Positions 7,603 to 14,169 of a stretch of 29,386 bases of DNA are shown piece by piece (within the stretch, counting starts at the first letter, position 1; every line of letters starts with the position of its first letter). Under the pieces are notes generated by a model. The model searched no databases. It saw only the letters and a program-made list of their open reading frames with translations, and was not told the DNA's origin. The stretch is from Rhodospirillaceae bacterium (lineage in GTDB: Bacteria > Pseudomonadota > Alphaproteobacteria > Dongiales > Dongiaceae), in assembly GCA_016794075.1 (NCBI GenBank), contig JAEUKU010000344.1:1-29386 (forward strand), in the 5' to 3' direction. The position numbers and the translations under genes were made by a program.

Positions 7603-8459
7603 GTGCGCAGATCGCGCTGCTGCCCGGCAACCGGCTGCATCTGCAGCACGGGCCGATCGACCTCGTGATTGCGGCGGAGGGCGGAATCGACGCCGTCGCG
7701 CGGGCCTATATGCAGGCGGCGGCGGTGTTTCCCAACATCCTGCCGGAGCTGGTGGCGGAACTGCCGATGTTGCGCACGCCGCTGGCCAGCGGATCGGTGC
7801 CCATCGTTCACGGCCCCATTGCCCGCCGCATGATCGCGGCGACTTGGCCGTATCGCGACGTCTTCATCACGCCGATGGCGGCGGTGGCGGGGGCGGTGGC
7901 GGAGCATGTGCTGGCGGCGATGCTGGAAGTGGCCGAACTGCGGCGGGCCAGCGTCAACAACGGCGGCGACATCGCGCTGCACCTGGCGCCGGGCGAGCTT
8001 TTGCGCACGGGAATCGTCGGCGACCTGGCCGTGCCGCGGCTCGACGCGACGATCGAGATCGACAGCGCCGATCCGGTGCGCGGCATCGCCACCTCCGGCT
8101 GGCGGGGCCGGTCGCAGTCGCTGGGCATTGCCGATTCTGTGACGGTTCTTGCCGCCGATGCGGCAGCGGCGGATGCGGCGGCGACGATGATCGCCAATGC
8201 AGTCGATGTCGAGGACGCGGCGATCCGGCGCCTGCCGGCACAACAGGTACGCGACGACAGCGACCTTGGCGACATTCCGGTCACCGTCGCGGTGGGCGCG
8301 CTCGCGGCCGACAACATCGCGACAGCGCTCGAGAACGGCGTGCGCCGGGCGGCGGTGTTGCGGCAGCAGGGATTGATCGTCGCCGCCTATCTGCAATTGC
8401 AGGGGCAGATGCGGGTGGTTGGCGAAATGAAGCGGATCACGGCCGGCAGAGCCGCCTAG
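7599..8459 (+). CDS. UPF0280 family protein, ApbE-related; candidate flavin transferase
   Basis: A 286-residue cytoplasmic protein of the UPF0280 family, with no established function. Several segments parallel ApbE FMN transferases: VNNGGDIALH (119-128), GIATSG (162-167), and SVTVLA followed by ADAAATMIANAV (180-202), which in ApbE form the flavin and Mg-binding core. The ApbE His-Ile-x-Asp-Pro segment is replaced by SLGIADS, so it is a diverged relative rather than a standard ApbE. It begins in an ATGA overlap with the 6-hydroxynicotinate reductase gene, so the two products are probably made together. Because that reductase family carries covalent flavin, I infer a role in its flavinylation or maturation. 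Alternatives are a cofactor-binding chaperone or a catalytic step in the pathway. Confidence 0.8.
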   Translation: MSAQIALLPGNRLHLQHGPIDLVIAAEGGIDAVARAYMQAAAVFPNILPELVAELPMLRTPLASGSVPIVHGPIARRMIAATWPYRDVFITPMAAVAGAVAEHVLAAMLEVAELRRASVNNGGDIALHLAPGELLRTGIVGDLAVPRLDATIEIDSADPVRGIATSGWRGRSQSLGIADSVTVLAADAAAADAAATMIANAVDVEDAAIRRLPAQQVRDDSDLGDIPVTVAVGALAADNIATALENGVRRAAVLRQQGLIVAAYLQLQGQMRVVGEMKRITAGRAA

Positions 8460-8469
8460 GAGAAAGACG

Positions 8470-9051
8470 ATGACCGAGATTTCCGTGCGCAGAACGCAGC
8501 TGATCCTGGACAAGATTTGGCATGAAGGCGGGCCGCCCCAGATCGATCCGCGCCGGCGCGGCGCCATCCTGGCGGTGGTCCGGAATCCCTTCGCCGGTCG
8601 CTATGTCGAGGACATCCAGCCCTTCATGAAGCCGCTGGAGACGCTCGGCGTCAGCCTGGCGCGCGAGCTGGCCGATGCGCTGGGCGGGCCGAAGACGGTG
8701 CAGAGCTACGGCAAGGCGGCTCTGGTCGGGCTCGCCGGCGAGCTGGAGCACGGCGCGCTATGGCACGCGCCGGGCGGCTATTCCATGCGCGAGGTTCTGG
8801 GCGGGACCAAGGCCATCGTGCCCTCGACCAAGAAGGTCGGCTCCGCGGGGGCGCGTATCGACGTGCCGCTGCACCACATCAACGCCGCCTATGTGCGCAG
8901 CCATTTCGATTCCATCGAGGTCGGCATCAACGATGCGCCGCGGCCGGACGAGATCATCTATATCCTCGCCATGGGCACCGGCCCGCGCGTGCATGACCGC
9001 GCCGGCGGATTGAAGGCGAGCGAGATCAAGGGCGAGGATGGGCAAAGATGA
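8470..9051 (+). CDS. AA_synth (PF06684, DUF1185) family protein, copy 1
   Basis: A 193-residue protein of the AA_synth family, known from structure to adopt a variant of the Bacillus chorismate mutase fold; no reaction is assigned. Recognisable blocks are VVRNPFAGRYVEDIQPFM, QSYGKAALVGLAGELEHGALWH, and VGSAGARIDVPLHHINAAYVRSHFDSIEV (landmarks: G-A-R-I-D-V-P-L and Y-V-R-S-H-F-D). It has a GGAGA ribosome site ten bases after the UPF0280 stop and ends in an ATGA overlap with the MarR gene. A paralogue lies just beyond that gene, and the two may form a heteromeric complex. Its place between reductase and enamidase suggests a role in handling the reduced pyridine ring or its opened product, but this is inference. 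Confidence 0.85.
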   Translation: MTEISVRRTQLILDKIWHEGGPPQIDPRRRGAILAVVRNPFAGRYVEDIQPFMKPLETLGVSLARELADALGGPKTVQSYGKAALVGLAGELEHGALWHAPGGYSMREVLGGTKAIVPSTKKVGSAGARIDVPLHHINAAYVRSHFDSIEVGINDAPRPDEIIYILAMGTGPRVHDRAGGLKASEIKGEDGQR

Positions 9052-9494
9052 GAGCTGCCGCGCGCAGGATCGAGTCCGAGGCTGCCTACCGCCTGGAAGA
9101 CCAGGTGGGCTACTGGCTGCGCCGCGCCTATCAGCGGCACATGGCGATCTTCGCCGCCGCCATGGGCGATCTCGATCTGACCTCGACGCAGTTCGCGGCG
9201 CTGGTGAAGCTGCGCGAACTGGAGGCCGCCCCGCAGACGGAACTGGGCCGGCTGACCGGCATGGACCGCGCCACGATCTCCGGGGTGGTGGCGCGACTGC
9301 AGAAGCGCGACCTGGTGCAATTGCGCGCCGACCCGCAGGATCGCCGCGCCCGCATCATCGCACTGACAGAAGCGGGGGAGGCGCTGCTGGCGCAGGCCCT
9401 GGGGCGCGTCGAAAGCGTGAGCGATCAGACCTTGGCGCCGGTCGGCGCCGCCGAAGCGATGTCCTTGCGCGAGACCTTGCGCAAGCTGGGATAG
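9048..9494 (+). CDS. MarR-family transcriptional regulator of the cluster
   Basis: A 148-residue winged helix-turn-helix protein. The DNA-binding region is about residues 63-86 (QTELGRLTGMDRATISGVVARLQKR) in landmarks LGRLTGMD and ISGVVARL, followed by the wing RADPQDRRARIIALTEAG (93-110) typical of MarR repressors. The N- and C-terminal helices would form the dimer. The gene is embedded in the catabolic operon between the two AA_synth genes and starts within the stop of the first (ATGA), so it is likely autoregulated. NicR of Pseudomonas and BpsR of Bordetella are MarR-type regulators of nicotinate degradation that respond to 6-hydroxynicotinate; a similar role is inferred here, with the palindrome at 2539-2562 as candidate operator. 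Confidence 0.88.
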   Translation: MRAAARRIESEAAYRLEDQVGYWLRRAYQRHMAIFAAAMGDLDLTSTQFAALVKLRELEAAPQTELGRLTGMDRATISGVVARLQKRDLVQLRADPQDRRARIIALTEAGEALLAQALGRVESVSDQTLAPVGAAEAMSLRETLRKLG

Positions 9495-9504
9495 GGGAGA
9501 AGAG

Positions 9505-10089
9505 ATGATAAGCGACATCCGCAAGATCGTGGTCACGGTGGAGGAGACCCACCGCGAGTCCGGCAGGGGGGTCAACCCGGCGACCCGAAAGGCGGCAGCC
9601 GTCGCCGTGGTCGCCAATCCCTTCGCCGGCAAGTATGTCGAGGATCTGGCGCCGCTGATGGAGATCGGCGAGGAGCTGGGGGGATTGCTGGCCAGGCGCG
9701 CCGTCGCGGCGCTGGGGATCGAGGGCGGCAAGGCCGAGAGCTACGGCAAGGCGGCGATCGTCGGCGAGAACGGCGAGCTGGAGCACGCCGCGGCCATCCT
9801 GCACCCCAAGATGGGCAAACCGGTGCGCGAGGCGCTGGTGAAGGGCGCGGCACTGATCCCTTCGGCCAAGAAGATGGGCGGCATGGGCACGCCCATCGAC
9901 GTGCCGCTCGGTCACAAGGACGCCGCCTTCGTGCGGTCGCATTTCGACGGCATGGAGGTGCGCATCGCCGACGCGCCGCGCGCCGACGAGATCCTGGTGG
10001 CGATCGTGGTCACCGATTCCGGCCGGCCGCTGCCCCGCGTCGGCGGCTTGCAGAAGCACGAGATCAAGGGCGAGGATGGGTTGCGGTAG
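9505..10089 (+). CDS. AA_synth (PF06684, DUF1185) family protein, copy 2
   Basis: A 194-residue paralogue of the protein at 8470-9051. Shared blocks include VVANPFAGKYVEDLAPLM, ESYGKAAIVGENGELEHAAA, IPSAKKMGGMGTPIDVPLGH, YVRSHFD-like FVRSHFDGMEV, and the tail HEIKGEDG, similar to SEIKGEDG in copy 1. This copy keeps the more usual E-S-Y-G-K-A and GELEHAAAILHP forms, whereas copy 1 has Q-S-Y-G-K-A and a Trp-containing ALWHAPGG, so copy 1 looks more diverged. GGGGAGA precedes the ATG. The enamidase gene begins ten bases after the stop. Function is unknown; context supports a role in the reductive nicotinate route. Confidence 0.85.
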   Translation: MISDIRKIVVTVEETHRESGRGVNPATRKAAAVAVVANPFAGKYVEDLAPLMEIGEELGGLLARRAVAALGIEGGKAESYGKAAIVGENGELEHAAAILHPKMGKPVREALVKGAALIPSAKKMGGMGTPIDVPLGHKDAAFVRSHFDGMEVRIADAPRADEILVAIVVTDSGRPLPRVGGLQKHEIKGEDGLR

Positions 10090-10099
10090 GAGCAGGAAC

Positions 10100-11293
10100 A
10101 TGGCCGAACCAACAGCCGCCGGCGGGCCTGCCGGGAAGATGGTGATCCGAAATGTCGGGCTAATGCTCTCGGGCGATCTGAAGCGGCCGATCCTGGATGC
10201 GGACGCGCTCATTGCCGACAAGGGGCGCATCGTCGCCTTCGGCCGGGAGAAGGACCTCGACACCTCTCATGCGCAGGTGACGATCGACGCCAAGGGCTGC
10301 GCGCTCGCGCCCGGGCTCATCGACAGCCATGTGCATCCGGTGTTCGGCGACTGGACGCCGCGGCAGAGCCAGCTCGGCTGGATCGATTCCTTCCTGAACG
10401 GCGGCGTCACCACCATGATCTCGGCGGGCGAGGTGCATCTGCCCGGAAGGCCGAAGGACGTGGTCGGCGTCAAGGCGCTCGCGATCACCGCGCAGCGCAG
10501 CTTCGACGCCTTCCGGCCCGGCGGCGTGAAGGTGCTGGCCGGCGCACCGGTGATCGAGAAGGGGATGGAAGAGCAGGATTTCGCCGACATGGCGAAGGCG
10601 GGCGTGAAGCTGCTGGGCGAGGTGGGCCTCGGCACGGTGAAGGCCGGCGACGAGGCGAAGAAGATGGTCGCCTGGGCGCGCAAATACGGCATCCAGTCGA
10701 CGATCCACACCGGCGGCCCTTCGGTGCCCGGCTCCGGCTACATCGACAAGGACGTGGTTCTGGAGGCCGACGCCGACGTGATCGGCCACATCAATGGCGG
10801 CCACACGGCGCTGCCGCTGAAGCAGATCGAGTGCTTGTGCGAGCAGTGCAGCCGCGCCATCGAGGTGGTGCACAACGGCAACGAGATGGCCGGATTGCAT
10901 GCGGTGAAGATCGCCAAGCAACTGGGCCAGCTCGACCGCGTCATCCTCGGCACGGATTCGCCGGCCGGCTCCGGCGTGCAGCCACTTGGAATCCTGCGCG
11001 TCATCGCCATGCTGTCGAGCTTCGGCAATCTGCCGGCCGAGCAGGTGTTCTGCTTCGCCACCGGAAACACCGCGCGGATGCGCGACCTTGATTGCGGCCT
11101 GATCGAGGTGGGCCGCGCCGCCGATTTCGTGTTCCTGGACAAGGCCCAGCATTCCTCCGGCGCCGATTTGCTGAGCTCGGTGCGCACCGGCGACCTGCCG
11201 GGCATCGGCATGGTAGTGATCGACGGCATCGTGCGCTGCCAGCGCTCGCGCAACACGCCTCCGGCGGAAAAGGTGCCGGCGATCGTGGTGTGA
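10100..11293 (+). CDS. ena: Enamidase (amidohydrolase superfamily)
   Basis: A 397-residue metal-dependent amidohydrolase. It is recognised as enamidase, which hydrolyses 1,4,5,6-tetrahydro-6-oxonicotinate to 2-formylglutarate and ammonia. Metal-site candidates are His77 and His79 (DSHVHP), Glu174 (LLGEVGLG), His203 (TIHTGG), His230 (IGHINGG) and Asp286 (LGTDSP). The Glu in place of the carbamylated Lys found in many relatives fits the bimetallic E. barkeri enzyme. The ATG at 10100 is preferred, with TAGGAGCAGG upstream; the open frame reaches back to 10076, but that overlaps the previous gene and has no ribosome site. Position straight after hnr, UPF0280 and AA_synth supports the assignment; a different cyclic amidase is the main alternative. 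Confidence 0.85.
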   Translation: MAEPTAAGGPAGKMVIRNVGLMLSGDLKRPILDADALIADKGRIVAFGREKDLDTSHAQVTIDAKGCALAPGLIDSHVHPVFGDWTPRQSQLGWIDSFLNGGVTTMISAGEVHLPGRPKDVVGVKALAITAQRSFDAFRPGGVKVLAGAPVIEKGMEEQDFADMAKAGVKLLGEVGLGTVKAGDEAKKMVAWARKYGIQSTIHTGGPSVPGSGYIDKDVVLEADADVIGHINGGHTALPLKQIECLCEQCSRAIEVVHNGNEMAGLHAVKIAKQLGQLDRVILGTDSPAGSGVQPLGILRVIAMLSSFGNLPAEQVFCFATGNTARMRDLDCGLIEVGRAADFVFLDKAQHSSGADLLSSVRTGDLPGIGMVVIDGIVRCQRSRNTPPAEKVPAIVV

Positions 11294-11352
11294 GGATGAT
11301 CCATGCCGTATGCCCGCGCGCAAGGCGACAGAGGCAAGGCCGGAGGATTGCA

Positions 11353-11901
11353 ATGCGGACGTTGATCCTGAGCGTTGTTCTGCTGCTGGCGGCGGGCGCC
11401 TCGGGAACGTCAGCGGAGGACGAAGTGAGCGCCCATCATTTCAGCTTTAAGTCGATCGACGGCGGCGACCTGCCGCTTGCGCAGTACAAAGGCAAGGCGG
11501 TGCTGGTGGTGAACACCGCCTCGGAATGCGGCTATACCCCGCAGTACAAGGACCTGCAGGCGCTGTGGCAGACCTATCGGGACCGCGGCTTGGTGGTACT
11601 CGGCGTGCCGTCCAACGATTTCGGCGGCCAGGAGCCGGGAACGGAGGCTGAGATCAAGCGCTTCTGCGAGCGGCAATACGCCGTCGACTTCCCGCTCGCC
11701 GCCAAGGAGGTGGTGAGCGGCGCCGATGCGCATCCCTTCTACAAATGGGCGGCAAAGGTGGCGGGCGCGGATGCGGCGCCGCGCTGGAACTTCCACAAAT
11801 ACCTGATCGGCCCGGATGGCGGGCTCGCCGCCTGGTTCCCAACCCGCACCTCGCCGGTCGACCCGCAGGTGACCGGCGAGATTGAGAAGCTCCTGCCTTA
11901 G
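11353..11901 (+). CDS. Exported glutathione peroxidase-family thiol peroxidase
   Basis: A 182-residue protein with an N-terminal signal sequence (MRTLILSVVLLLAAGASGTSA, cleavage expected near residue 21), so probably periplasmic. The catalytic set of the GPx family is present with Cys rather than selenocysteine: Cys59 in NTASECGYTPQY, Gln93 in FGGQEPG, and Trp145-Asn146 in PRWNFHKY. It should reduce hydrogen or organic peroxides with a thiol donor, most likely thioredoxin-like. The ribosome site GGAGG (11342-11346) sets the ATG at 11353. It lies 59 bases after enamidase with no visible terminator between, so readthrough is possible, but a role in nicotinate breakdown is not evident. Its stop overlaps by four bases the stop of the convergent TerC gene. 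Confidence 0.88.
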   Translation: MRTLILSVVLLLAAGASGTSAEDEVSAHHFSFKSIDGGDLPLAQYKGKAVLVVNTASECGYTPQYKDLQALWQTYRDRGLVVLGVPSNDFGGQEPGTEAEIKRFCERQYAVDFPLAAKEVVSGADAHPFYKWAAKVAGADAAPRWNFHKYLIGPDGGLAAWFPTRTSPVDPQVTGEIEKLLP

Positions 11902-12662
11902 ACGATCCGCTCGGGCCCCGGCCTCTGCTTCAGCGTCTTGCGCCGCGCCATCAGGTTCAGCGCCTCGACGCCGGCGGAGAAGGCAATGGCGAAGTAGATG
12001 TAGCCCTTCGGGATGTGGAAGTGCAGGCCCTCGGCCACCAGCGCCATGCCGATCAGCAGCAGGAAGGAGAGGCACAGCATCTTCACCGTCGGGTGATTGT
12101 GCACGAAGCGGCCGACCGGCGCCGCAGCCAGCAGCATGACGATCATCGCCACCACGACCGCCGCCACCATGATGGCGAGGTGGTTGGCCATGCCGACCGC
12201 GGTGATCACGGAATCGAGCGAGAAGACGATGTCGAGCATGGCGATCTGGATGATCGCCGAGGTGAAGGTGAGGTGCTTGCGGGACCCCCCGGCCTCGTCG
12301 CCGCCCTCGACCGAGTGGTGGATTTCCATGGTCGCCTTGACCAGGAGGAAGAGGCCGCCGCCGCCCAGGATGATATCGCGCCAGGAGAGCTCATAGCCCC
12401 AGAGGTTGGCGATGGGAGTCACCAGCCCGGCCACCCAGGAGATCGAGAACAGCAGGGCCAGACGGGTCAGCAATGCGAGCGAGAGGCCCCATTTCCGTGC
12501 CTTGTCCTGCAGTTCCGGCTTGCAGCGCGAGGCGACGATCTGCACGAACATCAGGTTGTCGATGCCGAGCACGATCTCGAGCGCTGCCAAGGTCAGGAAG
12601 GCCGCCAGCGCCTCGGCGGTGAACAAGGCCGCCAAGGACTCGGCGCTGAAAAGGTCACCCAT
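11898..12662 (-). CDS. TerC-family integral membrane protein
   Basis: A 254-residue membrane protein of the TerC family (YoaE/Alx-like), with about seven or more membrane segments and the acidic intramembrane motifs EIVLGIDNLMF near residue 30 and DIVFSLDSVITAVGM in the second half. Members have been linked to manganese export and metal stress; the exact substrate here is unknown. The start at 12662 (MGDLFSAE) has AGGGGA upstream on the minus strand. An earlier ATG at 12686 is in frame but lacks a good ribosome site. The gene converges on the peroxidase gene and overlaps its stop by four bases, so the two transcripts must overlap at their ends. Confidence 0.87.
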   Translation of the reverse strand: MGDLFSAESLAALFTAEALAAFLTLAALEIVLGIDNLMFVQIVASRCKPELQDKARKWGLSLALLTRLALLFSISWVAGLVTPIANLWGYELSWRDIILGGGGLFLLVKATMEIHHSVEGGDEAGGSRKHLTFTSAIIQIAMLDIVFSLDSVITAVGMANHLAIMVAAVVVAMIVMLLAAAPVGRFVHNHPTVKMLCLSFLLLIGMALVAEGLHFHIPKGYIYFAIAFSAGVEALNLMARRKTLKQRPGPERIV

Positions 12663-12882
12663 CTGAAAATCCCCTGTTCCAGTCATATCCGATGCCCGGC
12701 ACCCCCGCGGCCGCCGGCCGTCGGCGTGATATAGGGAGAACCAGCCGTTTCCGCCAGGGCCGCTGGTCCCGGGGGCTGCCCAGGATGAGTTTGCCGGCTG
12801 CCAGGAACTCATTTGCCTTCCCCGGCACTCTCCGGGCATCCTCGGAAACGCTCCATCTTCCCCTTTCGTTCCGGGCGAACCC
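12663..12882. other. Divergent intergenic region, TerC / enolase-superfamily genes
   Basis: This 220-base GC-rich gap separates two divergently transcribed genes and should hold both promoters. I see no confident -35/-10 pair in either direction. A short CCCGG/CCGGG inverted repeat near 12825-12840 is too weak to interpret. No small open reading frame with a ribosome site stands out. Confidence 0.4.
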
Positions 12883-14070
12883 ATGAAAATCAAGGACCTG
12901 AAAGTCTTCATCGTCGGCAATCCGCCGCCCAGCTTCGGCGGGCGCTACTTCATCTTCGTCAAGCTGACGGCCGACAACGGCATCGAGGGCGTGGGCGAGG
13001 TCTATTGCGACAGCTTTGGCCCCAAGGCGATGACGGCGATGATCGAGGACGTCTTCGGCCGTTATGTCCAGGGAAGCGACCCGTTCCGCATCGAGAGCCT
13101 GTGGCGTAAGGTCTATAGCAGCGGCTATTCCCAGCGGCCGGATCCGTCGCTGGTCGGCGTGCTGTCGGGCATCGAGATCGCGCTGTGGGACATCCTGGGC
13201 AAGGCGGTGGAGAAGCCGGTCCATGCGCTGCTCGGTGGCAAGGTGCACGAGAAGCTGCGCTCCTACACATATATCTATCCCGAACCGGGCGAGGACGAGA
13301 GCATCTACCACAATGCCGAGCTGTCGGCTGAGCGCGCGGCGGACTACGTGAAGCAGGGCTTCACGGCGCTCAAGTTCGATCCGGTCACGCCCTACACCGC
13401 CTTCGATCCGCGCCAGCCCTCGCTGGAGGCGCTGGATCGCGCCGAGAAGTTCTGCCGCCTGCTGCGCGAGGCGGTCGGCAGCAAGGCCGACCTGCTGTTC
13501 GGCACGCATGGCCAGTTCACCGCCTCCGGCGCCATCCGGCTTGCCAAGCGCATCGAACGTTACGACCCGCTGTGGTTCGAGGAGCCCACGCCGCCGGAAA
13601 TGCCGGAAGAGATGGCGCTGGTGGCGCGCGGCACGTCAATTCCGGTGGCGACTGGCGAAAGGCTGTGCACCAAATACGAGTTCGCCCGCGTGCTGGAGCA
13701 TCGCGCGGCCTCCATCCTGCAGATGGCCTTGGGCCGCGTCGGGGGTATCTGGGAAGCCAAGAAGATTGCCGCCATGGCGGAGACGCATTACGCGCAGATC
13801 GCGCCGCATCTCTATTGTGGCCCGATCGAGGCGGCGGCCAACATCCAGTATGCGGCCTCGCTGCCGAACTTCCTGATCCTTGAGAGCATCCGGACTTTCG
13901 GTGACTTCTACGCGAAGCTGCTCAAGAAGCCGATCCGCTGGGAAGCGGGCTTCGTCATTCCCTCGGACGAGCCGGGCCTCGGCATCGAGCTCAACGAGCA
14001 GGTGGCGCTGGCGCATCCCTATGAGGGCGATCGGCTGCATCTGGAGATGACCAACCATCCGGTGCCGTAG
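12883..14070 (+). CDS. Mandelate racemase/muconate lactonizing-type enzyme (enolase superfamily)
   Basis: A 395-residue enolase-superfamily protein with the N-terminal capping domain (1-125) and a TIM-barrel domain. Features seen: VLSGIEIALWDILGKA near 93-108, Lys164 in TALKFDP, FEEPTPPE with Glu233, ATGERLCTKYEF with Glu259 as metal ligands, and APHLYCGPIEAAANIQ with His309 as candidate base. It resembles D-galactonate dehydratase-like members. The first metal-ligand Asp appears to be Gly207 (LLFGTHGQ), and the Asp normally paired with the base appears to be Ala282 (QMALGRVGG). Such enzymes remove the proton next to a carboxylate and often dehydrate acid sugars. A dehydratase role on a 2-(hydroxymethyl)glutarate-type acid is conceivable from context, but a sugar-acid substrate is at least as likely. 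Confidence 0.82.
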   Translation: MKIKDLKVFIVGNPPPSFGGRYFIFVKLTADNGIEGVGEVYCDSFGPKAMTAMIEDVFGRYVQGSDPFRIESLWRKVYSSGYSQRPDPSLVGVLSGIEIALWDILGKAVEKPVHALLGGKVHEKLRSYTYIYPEPGEDESIYHNAELSAERAADYVKQGFTALKFDPVTPYTAFDPRQPSLEALDRAEKFCRLLREAVGSKADLLFGTHGQFTASGAIRLAKRIERYDPLWFEEPTPPEMPEEMALVARGTSIPVATGERLCTKYEFARVLEHRAASILQMALGRVGGIWEAKKIAAMAETHYAQIAPHLYCGPIEAAANIQYAASLPNFLILESIRTFGDFYAKLLKKPIRWEAGFVIPSDEPGLGIELNEQVALAHPYEGDRLHLEMTNHPVP

Positions 14071-14100
14071 GGGCACACGGATCAGGCCACTGGACCTTTC

Positions 14101-14123
14101 ATTGCCGGGTCCGTCCCGGCAAT
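14101..14123. repeat. REP-like intergenic palindrome
   Basis: ATTGCCGGG (14101-14109) and CCCGGCAAT (14115-14123) form a perfect 9-bp stem with a TCCGT loop, 30 bases after the enolase-type gene stop. No T-run follows, so it is not a standard terminator. The ATTGCCGGG...CCCGGCAAT core matches a type of short palindromic repeat that I recall as common between genes in alphaproteobacteria. It may act as an mRNA 3' end stabiliser. Confidence 0.6.
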
Positions 14124-14148
14124 CCATGCGTTGTCGATACCGCATGGA
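14123..14148. repeat. Second inverted repeat adjoining the REP-like palindrome
   Basis: TCCATGCG (14123-14130) and CGCATGGA (14141-14148) are exact inverse complements around a 10-base loop, directly abutting the first palindrome. Together they form a double hairpin just before the ribosome site of the dehydrogenase gene (GAAGGGG, 14156-14162). Possible roles are transcript processing or a regulator site. Confidence 0.45.
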
Positions 14149-14169
14149 CCATCGAGAAGGGGCACCATC

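Noticed and set aside
12820..12845. Short CCCGG/CCGGG inverted repeat upstream of the enolase-type gene
   Set aside because: A 5-bp stem is expected often by chance in DNA this rich in G and C.
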